NCBI GenBank assembly: GCA_963971285.1
Contig: OZ020255.1
Coordinates: forward strand, 2,170,001-2,234,000
Direction of reading: 5' to 3'
Length of the DNA stretch: 64,000 nt
Source: Astropecten irregularis
Taxonomy: Eukaryota; Echinodermata; Asteroidea; Paxillosida; Astropectinidae
This document shows positions 45,601 to 54,530 of the stretch, one piece after another. The number at the start of each line of letters is the position of its first letter. The first letter of the stretch is position 1. The notes under the pieces are model-generated. The model saw only the letters and a list, made by a program, of their open reading frames with translations. It was not told the DNA's origin and did not search any database. Made by a program: the position numbers and the translations under genes.

Positions 45601-48600
45601 GCTTTATTGTTTCTGCAACAGCGCGTTAATAAGACGCCCTCTAACGTTTGGTTGTGTTTAGTTTTTTTTTTCATTTTTGTACTTTGATTACCAGAATGCT
45701 TCATTGATTCTACAACGGCCTGTTTGTAAGACGCCCTCTAAAGTTTGGATGTGTTTAGTCTTTTTTTCATTTTTGTTCTTTGATTTACAGAATGCTTCAT
45801 TGATTCTACAACGGCCTGTTATAGTTTTATGCCATCTAACTTTATTTTGCGGTTGTCTTTTTATCCATTGTCTTGCTTTGAATTTCGGAATATTTGATTG
45901 CTCTTTTCAAATATGGTTAGATTTTTTTTTTGTTAGCTCATTGAAATGTTAATTAAATTTCACAGATGTTTACCTTATTTTTGGATTGGGATATTTTATT
46001 TGTTTTTATTTCGTACATTTTACGCACAAAAACAATTTTCGAAATAAGTACATTTTATTTTTTATTCTGTTCTCTATTTTAAAATAATTTTGGCCCTTTT
46101 GGCCGCCCATACAGATATGCGGCAGTACGGATCGTTTTGATCAGAATTATCACAGTACATGCATTTAGTGCTGGATATGTCAGGGTTTGTTTCTTCAAGT
46201 ATCTTATACAGGGTGTCTCAGAAAAAGATTCAGATATGTGATTTAGCCATGTCTTGGCTATCACCATTTAGATTTTAAGCACATTGGGGCTGAAATTCGC
46301 GAAAATATGACCAATAGACCGATCCAGTAGGCCACGCCCACCATAGCAACGGCCAAGCAACGACGCACACGCGCGCGCGTAACGTGTCACGATCGCCAAC
46401 ACGCGTTGCACGCCCATCACCGAAAGCACTTATCTCTATGGGACTCTGGTTTTGGAAAAGGTCACAAATGTACATTTCCTCTCTTACCAGGCCATCGAGA
46501 GTTAGAATTGCAATGGAAATATAAACACCATCAATTTGTAGCAGAAAGATACTGTACTTGTGAATTGTGCTGCACTTACAGAGGACGGTATTTATTGTTT
46601 TTCCAGTTCGTAAACGTAAACACCGCAGTAATCAATACCGCGATCTCCAGCATGAGATCACCAAAATGGCTGCTGCAATTGGTGATCAGATTTTCGCGGC
46701 TGTGATTGGTCAATGCAAAATGGGGCGGGGCTTACTGGATCGGTCTATTGAAAGAGTACTCCTGAAAGAAAGATGTATGAAAGAAAGATGAAAATCGGGT
46801 TTTGAGATTGGGTGATTCAGTCTTAGTTTTTTCACTCATTTTTAGTCCAATTGTGCTCAAAATTCGACATGGTGATAAACAAGACATAGTTGTATCACAT
46901 ATGTGATTCTAGATGTGATAAACACTTTAATTTTTATATTATAGTTCTCGACACAAGTGTTGCAATTTTTTGGGGGGCACCCTGTATAGCGACGCTGGAG
47001 TTATGAGAGTAGGTTTTTCAACTTCCAATTGTATGCCGTTTGTTTTTATGGCAACTCCACACTATGATTAAGATTTATTCTCGGTCTAGACTGCACTGAA
47101 CGGCCGTGAATATATGGGGACATTCTTGAAATTGCTTAGTGATACTAGTCCGCATTGATTACATGGCATCTTTCGTCTGACTCAGAGCAATGATATCTGG
47201 GGAACATATTGCTACAGTTTCGAAATTATCTAAGTGTAAATCCACTCTCGTTTTAATCATTGCGATTTAGTGGGCCACTATATCTCATGGTAAGCACAAG
47301 GTCGTGAAGGTGGCAACCCAGATAAGGTGTCGGGAAACCCTGAGCCCTGATGACCATCTGACCATGATGTAACTTACAAGATTGAGGTGATAGGAAGGCA
47401 AACAGTTCTTCATTCTTGCTGGTCGTCCAGCCATGCTGTGCACCCTACTACAATAAACTTTGCCATCACTGAGAGCCTTGTCGCATCTGAACGTCACGAT
47501 GTTCAGCAGCAAAATCAACACCCTTGGTCATACCGCGCTATGTCACGTGGTCTTGAGGTGAATTTTGAGAACGAGGCAGAATCAGGTCTATAGACAAATG
47601 CTCTTTATAAAAATATAGACACATAAACCTGAGTGGTAAACAGTTAGCACTTTCAATAATCCTCATGTAGTCAACTGCCCCACGGATGATGAATACTATA
47701 TCATATAATCCACGCTGACCTCTGCCATAGGGGTACACTGACTAAATAGCTCCAAAATCAATGCGCTGAACTACTTATCACAATTTGTATTCCCTCAAAT
47801 TTGCAGGCTGAAATATGCATTTTGGGGGTCGTGCAGTTGATTTATTTTGTGTTTAAGCAAAAGTGTCACAACCTGGCGGTTCAGTGCTTTAAGCTGTTGT
47901 GGAGACTCGAGACATTTTGGCTTGTGGCGCTAATTCGCTTTGAACGTGGATGGTTGCTTCGAGAAAACCGGCAGCAAGTGGGTTTGAGAAATCCCTTTTT
48001 TTGGGGGGGGGGGGGGGTCATACATTTTGGTGCAATTAGCAAAAAAAACACTCTGAGCGGCTGACCCACCAAAAATGGACAAGAATTACACAGATGAGGG
48101 ATCAAACTACCATTTGCAGTTTTACACCAAAAACTGAGAGACTCCTGCATGTATGAGGTCTTTTGAACTGTAAAGTTGAGGGTTTTTACACTAAGGTCAA
48201 CGGTAGTCTATTTACTTTTGTGGACCCAGACCTACGCAACACACGCTGCTGATTCATTCGACGCTTTGTATACTAAGAATAATTTCCAAGACGCACTTAT
48301 GTGTTTTCTATGACCTTTGGTGGATTTCATAAAGCACTGAGATTATTCTGAAATCATGGATCAATCTTAATTGCTAAGCAAAGTGTGATGTCAAGATAGA
48401 AATTACCATAACGATATTGACAACTCAAAGTTACGATTAATCTGAGCGTCTTGTGAAAGCGGCCCCTTGACAAATACACAAGGACTTGCCGTTTCTTTAC
48501 ATAGAGAAATAAATAATGTGAAACAATCCGAATCTCTTCACATTTTGTAATGTTGAATTGAACATACGTTAAGTAGCAATTGTTTGAACAGTTTTGGGAT

Positions 48601-50154
48601 GTCTGTTTAATTTATTAGTGATACAGATCCTTGGGTTGAAGTGGATCTCGTGACCAGTACACTGGTGTCCGGCGTCATCACCCAAGGAGACACCATCGAT
48701 CGTGTGACAGCGTACCAAGTGTTCTATCAGACTGCATCATCACCAGGCGTATATGAATACATCAAGGACAACGGAGCCATTGAGGTAATGATAATACATG
48801 ATACATACATGAATCTCAGTCCCTCTTCATTACTGCATTGATCTGTTATTAGTTCAATGCCCAAGTCAAGTCATGGCTTTCCTACGAGACAATTCCCCCT
48901 TACCTCCACGTCTTCTTTGCTATCTCGCTCTTAATCTAAGGCCCGTTCATACACACTAAAAGTGCTGCTTTGAATCGCGTCGCGATTATTTTATGTCGTG
49001 TTTCACACTGGCCGACCCGAACCGTAACAGTTCGATTTCTTAATCCAACTGCACATGCGTGGTTTTAGAAGTTTGACCTGAATTTGACCTGACTTTCGGT
49101 GCTACACGCTCGAAGAATTGAATCGAAATGGTAATTTGCACTCAAGATGCTGTGACAGGAAGTTCGCCTGAAAAAACAAAACAAAAACAAAAACAAAAAA
49201 ACAAAAACAAAAACAAAAATCGCGACCAAAATAATCGCGATTATTGATGTGTGTGGAACGTGCATTAAACCTCATTATATAACACCTTAGTAGATCCTTG
49301 TCATTTGATTGGAGGATTGTATGTCACGTGATATTTGATAAATAGACCAATTCATGGCTTACGTCACAACCGTTGAAATTTGTTCCATCCACCGTGCATT
49401 TTTGGTTCCATCCGATTTGTACCATTGCACGCCAGGGACGCGCGTTACTGTAATAAGAGCATTATAGTTTGCCAAGATTGTAAGCTTTTTTTTGTCTCGC
49501 TACTAACTCTTACAATGTTACTCTCCAATCAAAATCAAATGACAAAGATCTACTTAGATGTTATATAAAACAAATAATGAATGTTTCACATTCGTAGAAT
49601 GGAAAAAATAATTTCATTCGGTGACAGATGGACTGTTCCATTTCCACTCGGCTTCGCCTCGTGAAATGGAACAGTCCATCTGTCACCTCATGTAATTATT
49701 TTTACCATTCCACTCATAAACATTCATTATTTGTATATCATTCTTTGCCCGTCTTAAACTGTCCTTCACTGTCCTGATACATACGGAAGTCTATTTAGGA
49801 CATGACTAAAACAATATTCGGGGCATGCTATACTTTTACTGGAATTACTATTCCATCCAAAAGGATTATTATTCCGAGCGGATGGATTACTATTTCGCCC
49901 AGGCGTATGTCCTAAACAAACTCCCGTAGATACATGTTCTGCAGCCTGAGGTTGGAAATCAATTTCTTTCAATCATGTCCTCTTTGCTGTCTCCTCAGAT
50001 CTTCAGCGGTAACATAGATGATGGCACAACTCCTGTTATTCAACTCTTCAAGGAGACCATTGAAGCAACTGCCGTCAGAATCGAACCATTCCAAAATTAT
50101 AACGGTTGGAATTGTCTGCGGTTTGAGCTGCTTGGATGTCGTCTGAATAATTGA
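36118..50154 (+). CDS. Sushi (CCP) and discoidin (F5/8C) domain protein, spliced gene
   Basis: Joined exons: 36118-36321, 37023-37229, 37999-38187, 38554-38667, 41178-41325, 48619-48784, 49999-50154 (stop TGA at 50152). Sushi exons begin and end in phase 1 as usual for this module. Later junctions are phase 1/2/0 and keep the frame: with the candidate first exon at 1281-1497 the total is 1401 nt, 466 residues. Domains in order: two near-identical six-cysteine sushi domains (C-P-P-L, then C-NPGYTL, then NGTWS), a third six-cysteine sushi domain, a short three-cysteine exon, then a complete discoidin domain (GLEDTSIIPDERFTASSEY, WVEVDL, GVITQG, then CLRFELLGC). No transmembrane segment follows, so a secreted product is likely. 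Known proteins with these domains bind carbohydrate, lipid or complement-like ligands; the exact role here is unknown. A further sushi exon at 37448 appears broken and is left out. Confidence 0.85.
36610..37022 (+). repeat. Exon-bearing tandem duplication, unit 2 intron part
   Basis: Diverged copy of 35780-36117. Shared blocks include 'ccggctggaaagccgtctgt' (36908) and 'ttatggttcttatttcttta' just before the acceptor. It contains about 60 bp in 36850-36900 absent from unit 1. Confidence 0.7.
37023..37229 (+). CDS. Sushi exon 2
   Basis: 207 nt, acceptor TTTATAG, strong donor GTGAGT. The translated domain differs from exon 1 at few positions until the last ten residues (ANDFECIG against GTVSCSS). 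Phase 1-1. It is clearly a recent duplicate of exon 1, or the reverse. Confidence 0.9.
37448..37636 (+). pseudogene. Broken third copy of the sushi exon
   Basis: Starts after a good acceptor (TTCTTTCCAG) and resembles exons 1 and 2 up to about 37600 (CPPLVAPTNG, CNPGYTLSSSANPT). After that, homology stops: the LNGTWS part and the last two conserved cysteines are missing, and the frame ends at a TGA near 37645 with no donor seen. If included it would truncate the protein. Symmetric phases allow it to be skipped. Confidence 0.7.
37999..38187 (+). CDS. Sushi exon 3
   Basis: 189 nt, acceptor CTCGTTAG, donor GTAATA. It encodes a diverged six-cysteine sushi-like domain (ITCSYAVLNGNWMGC, CTLSC, NGVWSAGGAMC). 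Phase 1-1. Confidence 0.85.
38554..38667 (+). CDS. Short three-cysteine exon
   Basis: 114 nt, acceptor TTTCACAG, donor GTAAGC, phase 1-1. EISCSRLGGSLPTDS and ITGCDGQGQATKC resemble the first half of a sushi domain, but no second half with paired cysteines and W-S was found before 41178. A missed exon or a truncated module are both possible. Confidence 0.65.
38815..39055 (-). mobile_element. tRNA-derived SINE in an intron
   Basis: On the minus strand the tRNA-like part has A box ATAGCTCAGTTGG (near 38897-38909) and B box GGTTTGAATCC (near 38853-38863). This is the best-preserved tRNA-like part among the copies. It shares the flanking 'atggcttctgactgcc' block with the other copies. Confidence 0.8.
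39056..41177. other. Intron sequence without recognised features
   Basis: AT-rich. 39060-39430 and 39540-39750 are purine-rich on the plus strand, which makes long but meaningless minus-strand frames. No sushi-like exon that would complete the domain begun at 38554 was found here. Confidence 0.4.
41178..41325 (+). CDS. Discoidin domain exon 1
   Basis: 148 nt, acceptor TTTGTACAG, donor GTATAA, phase 1 to 2. It encodes the start of the F5/8C domain: GLEDTSIIPDERFTASSEY and ARLNFNIAWCAQL, where LGMEDG-I-D and ARLN-WC are family hallmarks. Confidence 0.9.
41340..41850. mobile_element. Two SINE fragments split by a hairpin MITE
   Basis: 41345-41460 matches the outer part of the tRNA-SINE in the orientation of the other copies. 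41700-41850 is a plus-strand SINE with B box GGTTCGAGTCCC near 41768 and a poor A box. Between them, about 41484-41632 is a hairpin element. Confidence 0.6.
41484..41632. mobile_element. Hairpin MITE with 30-bp perfect inverted ends
   Basis: Arms begin ACAATGGGAGACTTTTGGAG and match perfectly for 30 bp at both ends, with nearly complete pairing further in. The loop is a CG-rich alternating tract (GCGCACGCGC-type). No target duplication is clear, but part of the arm is repeated just outside at 41634-41652. Confidence 0.7.
41851..42539. other. Intron with AACGTTGG-like short repeats
   Basis: 41885-42130 contains many CAACGTT and CCAACATT variants, a loose short-motif repeat. The rest is unassigned. 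Confidence 0.5.
42540..44260 (-). pseudogene. Decayed DIRS-like retroelement
   Basis: On the minus strand, 44230-43910 encodes a Gag-like segment (MRRREFIQQDI, then FGDDLPQQFKD, then an RGRGRSG stretch) that resembles the ORF1 protein of DIRS-type elements. About 43640-43000 retains RT features in broken frames: VDL near 43535, YIDDS at 43356-43342, and FPGVEYG near 43110-43085. Many stops and frameshifts interrupt it, and no tyrosine recombinase or split repeats were seen, so the rest is lost or unrecognisable. Opposite in direction to the host gene and inside its intron. Confidence 0.7.
44610..44825 (-). pseudogene. N-terminal fragment of a putative integrase-core transposon protein
   Basis: It starts at an ATG in a near-ideal context (CCACCATGG). 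The 70 residues (LRNLRRRVESVMLSIQNG, LCRDVLQWQELVPEYEIIA) resemble, from memory, the N-terminus of uncharacterised integrase-core proteins multiplied in fish and marine invertebrate genomes. The frame then reads into the terminal inverted repeat, so helix-turn-helix and DDE parts are missing. The identification is tentative. Confidence 0.45.
45364..45485. mobile_element. PIF/Harbinger-like MITE, second copy
   Basis: The element is 45367-45482 (116 bp) with a CAA duplication on both sides (45364-45366, 45483-45485). Left end GGGCCTGTTTGTGT; right end is the inverse of GGGCCTGTTTGTTT. The interior matches 10505-10612 ('cggatccggat', 'ccattttagcgta'). It is nested in the 6-bp-duplication element. 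Confidence 0.8.
45537..45840. repeat. Tandem repeat, about three copies of 97 bp
   Basis: Units start at GACGCCCTCTAA: 45537, 45633 and 45730, with the start of a fourth near 45830. Each has a T-rich middle and ends in CAACGGCCTGTT or a variant. It lies upstream of the gene remnant of the surrounding transposon. Confidence 0.9.
46207..46986. mobile_element. Tc1/mariner-like MITE with nested element
   Basis: The element is 46209-46984 between TA and TA. Ends are CAGGGTGTCTCAGAAAAA and, inverted, CAGGGTGCCCCCCAAAAAA. Its original length without the nested 439 bp was about 337 bp. No transposase is present. The TA target and CAGGGTG ends fit mariner-like MITEs. Confidence 0.65.
46312..46750. 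mobile_element. MITE nested in the mariner-like element
   Basis: 439 bp with inverted ends CAATAGACCGATCCAGTA (18 of 18), continuing imperfectly into GGCCACGCCC and its partner. No certain target duplication was found. It is less AT-rich than its surroundings. Confidence 0.7.
46987..48317. other. Intron without recognised features
   Basis: A run of 15 G lies at 48003-48017. Short frames on both strands have no recognisable domain. Confidence 0.4.
48318..48467. mobile_element. Small TIR element with degraded ends
   Basis: The left arm GTGGATTTCATAAAGCACTG pairs imperfectly with the right arm, which reads GGGGCCGCTTTCACAAGACG when inverted. It resembles the GGGGCCGATTTCATAAA element at 61735-61882. 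Confidence 0.45.
48619..48784 (+). CDS. Discoidin domain exon 2
   Basis: 166 nt, acceptor TTTATTAG, donor GTAATG, phase 2 to 0. It encodes the core of the domain: PWVEVDL, GVITQG and YQVFYQT. The alternative acceptor six bases on would bring an early stop. Confidence 0.9.
48940..49266. mobile_element. Possible MITE with CAAAAA microsatellite
   Basis: The left part GGCCCGTTCATACACAC and right part GTGTGTGGAACGTGC are loosely inverted, and 'cgcgattattttat' near 48980 pairs with 'aaaataatcgcg' near 49228. A CAAAAA microsatellite lies at 49170-49220. Confidence 0.4.
49570..49735. mobile_element. Long hairpin (foldback MITE or hairpin RNA source)
   Basis: The central arms are 25 bp and perfectly complementary, starting GGTGACAGATGGACTGTTCC at about 49619, with an 18-base loop. 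Beyond them imperfect pairing continues to 'caaataatgaatgttt' and its inverse. Total arms are about 80 bp. It lies in the intron between discoidin exons 2 and 3. Confidence 0.75.
49999..50154 (+). CDS. Discoidin domain exon 3 and stop
   Basis: 156 nt, acceptor CTCCTCAG, phase 0. It encodes FSGNIDDGTTPVIQLF and NGWNCLRFELLGCRLNN, then TGA. The CLR-ELLGC end is the standard end of F5/8C domains, so the protein ends right after the domain. Confidence 0.9.
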   Translation: MFSGNIDDGTTPVIQLFKETIEATAVRIEPFQNYNGWNCLRFELLGCRLNN

Positions 50155-50380
50155 GACTATTATATCTCAGTAACCTTTGAGCATTTGGACATTTCATCCG
50201 TACAAATCCTCTCAAATTCTACTAATTAAACAAACCTGATTCAGTGTAACTCGGTTAATCTGACTCACTTAACACATTCATTTGGAATAATACAGATCCT
50301 CTCATTGGACTGTGCATAGCATACATTATCACTGAGATCATATTTATGTCTCAATGTGCTACGTGTCGACCATGAACATT

Positions 50381-50386
50381 AATAAA
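50381..50386 (+). terminator. Candidate poly(A) signal of the sushi/discoidin gene
   Basis: AATAAA, 227 bp after the stop codon and the first canonical signal downstream of it. Confidence 0.5.
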
Positions 50387-53017
50387 CGCTAATGGGCTTG
50401 ATCTTTGTGGAGACTGATCTTAGAAATCTTTTAAATTAGGAAGGATTATCTGATATACAGTGTATTGGGATTAGATTCAGTTGACAATCAATCCAACTTG
50501 ATACATCTGTTTAGTACCTAATCAACCAATCACCTAGTTATATCCCTTCGTTCACATCAGGGCACAATATGTCATGGCTTTGCTTTAACAGTAAGCATAC
50601 AATCGTCGCTTTTACGAAAGCAGGAAATCCTGTGCTTGAGAGATCCTATTCTATGGTTTAGCAAGGAGTTTTCAGTTGTGCATACATGTGAGTGGTTCAC
50701 GTAACCAAAGACTTCTCGCGTACTCGGCTAGCGTGGAAAGTTGACGCTAACCCTGTTAGCGTAGAATGGGAATTGTAAGCGCTGAATTCTGCGGTAAGCA
50801 AAACCTTGAAATTGGGCCCAGATTCTTGGCGAAGAGGGGTTTGTGAACTTTCTATTGACTCGTTAATTGCGAGAATCTCTCGATATCACGGTCTTTGTAA
50901 ATGTGGGAAATACTAATCACACATTTGACAAAAACGTGAACAATCTTCGTCTGTGTTAATTTTTTAATTCAGTAAAAATGTTACTAGCTGCATTTCCCCC
51001 AATCATTACGGAGGCCCTCAAAGGGACATCCGACAATTTTGTTTAATCTCTTGCGGACGACATAGTATACAGAGCTTTCGGTTACACAAGGTAATATTTC
51101 CTTCGAAAGGGATAAACAAAAATTGAAATAAAAAATCGATTGTCCCTTTGCGAACTCCGTAAATCATTATGACGAATGGACGTGAAAATGATCCCATCCA
51201 CTATTCCTCCGTAATTTGCTTGATGTATTTTGTAAGGTGTTTTTTTCAATCAAGTACATTATAGACACACACTCATAATAGACGTGTCGTGCATTTGAAC
51301 GTTCAAGCAAGCAATCTTACATTTCGCGTTTTCTTTGATTTCGCGCCTTAAATTCCGACCCATTCCCGTTCACATAAAAACGTGTATCTTAATATCTCTA
51401 TTGTTTCTGTAGATGTTACAACTAAACGAACCTAACCCAAATAAAGTACATTAATTTAAGAGGTGGTAAGCAGGAAACAAATGAGTAAAATGACATGTGA
51501 AAGATTAAATACTCACCGCAGTTTGATGCAGACCTACCCGATTGGATTTATAAAATGCTCATTGCAATCTTGCAGTAAAACCTTGTTTGAAAAAGATTCA
51601 ATCAAACACTTGCATTACAAAAATGGGTTTTTATAGGAATGTAACTCACAGCAGAATGTAGGTTATTGTTCCAGAATTCAAAAGGTTGCCATGGAAACAT
51701 GCGGACAACCAACCTATAGAAAACGAATGTATCAATGAGAGTATTAACTAGAATCGATATAATACATTGTTTGAGTATGTGTCATTATCATTCAAATACT
51801 GGCTTATGATCTGTCAACAAACTGTGTTTAGTTTCATTCAGTTTCATTGATTCGCGTCACATACGATGTTTGTATTTACATTTGCACATCATAATCCTAA
51901 TACCTGTATTTAGTATATGTGATATTGTATATGCACATAATATATTGTGGAAATTGTACCCGAAGATATTATTTGTGAAGAAACCTATTTATATGAGACC
52001 TATGTATATCTTTGTGTAATAGTGACGGGTGTATTTACAATCCTGATAAAAAACGGTGTCTGACTGCTTCAGTTCAAGGGAAAACACACCTTGATATATC
52101 ATATCTTAATGCCAATGGCTTTCACAGATGACCCTGCTCTTTCAAGTGTTGCTGGACATTTCGAAAATTGTCAAAAGAGCAGTTTCAAAATTGCGAGCGC
52201 ATAGAATTCAAATTTAACGTTTCATCAAATGTGCGGTTATCAAATAGAAACGCTTGATTTTTTATATCCATAAAGAGACACGATTTCTGTAATTATGAAA
52301 TTAAAAGTCAATATGTCATGTTTTTTAATTTATGGTGGAAAATTAATTCAAATCATGGAAAATGTAAATTCTAAATTCATCGCCAGAACATGAGATAAGA
52401 CAGTATTTTAAAAACAAATCACGAGCGATAAAAAAATAAACGATTTTATCGCCATCTGAAAATAGTTCACATGCTATTAAGCTTTATCTATCAGTTACTA
52501 GGTTTTTTTCTTTTAAAAAATGTAACATTTCACTTCATTTCTGATTTTCCCGGAATATTTTAAAATGAGACTTTGTTTTAATTTTCAAATTGTAAAGTAA
52601 AAAACAGTTTTAAAAATGAGAAAAAAAATAGTGTAAAAACAGAAAAAAAAGTTAAAAAAAGAAAAAAGAAAAGAAAAACGAAAAAAAAGAAAAACGAAAA
52701 AAAAAGTAATCCTTTTAATCTTCGAATGTGTTCAGATGTATTAATGTAGCAAAATGATAAGGAGATACAGAAAGACGTGCAGGTGAAATTAAGATGACGC
52801 TGAGACGAAGTCCAATAAATAACTGAAGAATCGAAAAGTAAAAGGAAAATGAAATTTTTTGAAATTATTGCCAGATGTATAACAAACTGAGCTGAGGGAA
52901 AAGGAAATGGTTCCATTTTGTTTGGTCGGATTTATCAGAATGTAAAAAAAAAAAAAGTCATATATATATTTTGCGATGTAAGTTTCAATATGTATCTATA
53001 ATCACTTAAGAACATGT
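50387..53017. other. Intergenic AT-rich stretch
   Basis: No gene or repeat family was recognised. 52600-52710 is an A-rich, G-containing low-complexity tract (lysine- or phenylalanine-like frames only by composition). Confidence 0.4.
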
Positions 53018-53114
53018 AGATGAATATCACTTTGTCTAAAGCATAGTGACAACTGACATGATATATAATGTTTTACTTCGCACATTCAAGAGTAAAGTAA
53101 AACATCGAAGGTAG

Positions 53115-53223
53115 AGAAAAGATTGGGATGGTCTGATTGCAACGAGATGGAATGCTTTGAGGCTGGGAAGAAAAGAAAAGTCAGAATACATCATTCAGCA
53201 AAGGGTCATGAAGATGAGCTTTT
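53115..53223 (+). other. Open segment conserved between the tandem units
   Basis: It reads GWSDCNEMECFEAGKKRKV and on to DELL with no domain recognised. In unit 2 (54630-54738) three C-to-T changes occur in this frame: two silent (both Cys codons) and one His to Tyr. There is no good splice site at either end, and a 2-bp difference lies just upstream. It may be an old exon fragment or chance. Confidence 0.2.
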
Positions 53224-54181
53224 AGGCAAGTGGCATTTGTATTGTATTCACAATTTATCCTTAATGAATGTATTTTTGTGTTTAAATGAATTAATGAATG
53301 TACATTTGTGAAGACTTGTTAGTCTATACATTGCAGTGTGACAGAAGGAAACACGCGAAAATTATACCGAAGCTCGGTTTACAGGGCAAAGTACAATCAA
53401 GTGCTTAAGGTTGTACCTAATAACCACAAGGGAAACTGACTGTGTTTACTTTTACCATTGAAAAATTAACAACGGAAAATTGACTGGAGTGGGATTCGAA
53501 CCTATATCGTACCGGCGTTCTACTGACCCAATTATTCAACCCTATTTTCGTGGTGTCCCAAATGTTCGTTTGGCAGGCAGAAGCCATGAAACCACTAACA
53601 TACCGCTATATCCCAAGGATCATTGAAGATACGCGCAGCATTAGCAATGCTGTAATTTTGAGAAACGGCGCATCATGGGGAGAATTCAGAAAGCTTAAAA
53701 AGAAAAACATCTTTGTTCACCTTTCAATGACTTCAGATTGGACTTTGTTATATGATAGAAAAACAGCCCCGTTTACTTGAAAGAAATAATACAAATCAGG
53801 TTTAATACCATCTTTTTGGCCCTCAATTATTATTCTTATCATTGTTTATTTTGCCTTCACTCAAAAGCAACAAACTGAAATGGCACATTGTAATATTATA
53901 CCCTCAGATGTAGTTGTTATGGACATTAAATGCCTGAACCTTCTGTCACACTGCTTGTATAATTAGCATTAAATTAACACTTAATATTGGTCATTTTTGC
54001 ACTTCATTTCATGTTTTTTTCTCACAATTTTAGCACATTTTAAAATAATTATGAAACGAACATCAATCTGAGAAACTTTAACTGAGACTTATTTTCCAAA
54101 AAGAGGACATAAACCGTGGGAACATTACACGATTACACAAACAAGATTTGATTCAAGTTAGTGTAATCCATGGATGGGACT

Positions 54182-54283
54182 GAGATATTGACCCTCAGAA
54201 GGTCACCTCTTGTTGACCCTCTGAGATATTGACTCTCAGAAGGTCACCTCTTGTTGACCCTCTGAGATATTGACCCTCAGAAG
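54182..54283. repeat. Short tandem repeat, about 2.5 units
   Basis: GAGATATTGACCCTCAGAAG plus GTCACCTCTTGTTGACCCTC, a unit of about 41-42 bp, repeated. One or two units persist at 55767-55804 in the second duplication unit. Confidence 0.8.
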
Positions 54284-54288
54284 GTCCT

Positions 54289-54345
54289 GGCACAGGTAGG
54301 ATTGGAACCTACGACCTGCTACTTCCTGCTATTATAATAGTGATA
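54289..54345 (-). repeat. tRNA-like B-box fragment, second SINE type
   Basis: On the minus strand it contains GGTCGTAGGTTCCAATCCTA, a B-box-like arm. A better copy lies at 55933-55990 (GTAGGTTCAAATCCCA). No convincing A box was found, so it is a SINE fragment rather than a tRNA gene. Confidence 0.45.
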
Positions 54346-54530
54346 CACTGTATATCAATTCCCAAGGGATTTTATAAACCTACATTTTCATTTATTTACG
54401 TTTAGGGACGACACTTTGATTTACTTTGAATGCTTTTTGGATAAGCAAACGGAACTTCACAATCACTATTACTTGGACAGTAGCTAGTGAAATTTTCATG
54501 TTCGTTTCATTTATTCAAATAGTTATTTAA

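Larger units (their letters stand above)
44527..46117 (-). mobile_element. TIR element with 6-bp target duplication and integrase-family gene remnant
   Basis: The element is 44533-46111 (1579 bp), flanked by CAGATA at 44527-44532 and 46112-46117. Both ends start TATGGGCGGCCAAAAGGGCC, and inverted similarity continues for about 60-80 bp apart from a small AT-rich insertion on the left. The minus strand carries the start of a gene at 44825 that runs into the left end, so this is a deletion derivative. It contains a 97-bp tandem repeat and a Harbinger-like MITE. A 6-bp duplication suggests an integrase-type (rve) enzyme rather than hAT or piggyBac. Family unnamed. Confidence 0.75.
53018..54493. 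repeat. Tandem duplication, unit 1
   Basis: Parallel to 54531-56137. It starts at 'tagatgaatatcactttgtc', passes through an open segment at 53115-53225, a SINE with a degenerate tRNA-like part at about 53400-53660 and the 'gaccctcagaaggtcacctc' repeats (54182-54283), and ends at the TTACTTGGACAGTAGCTAG block. Confidence 0.85.
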
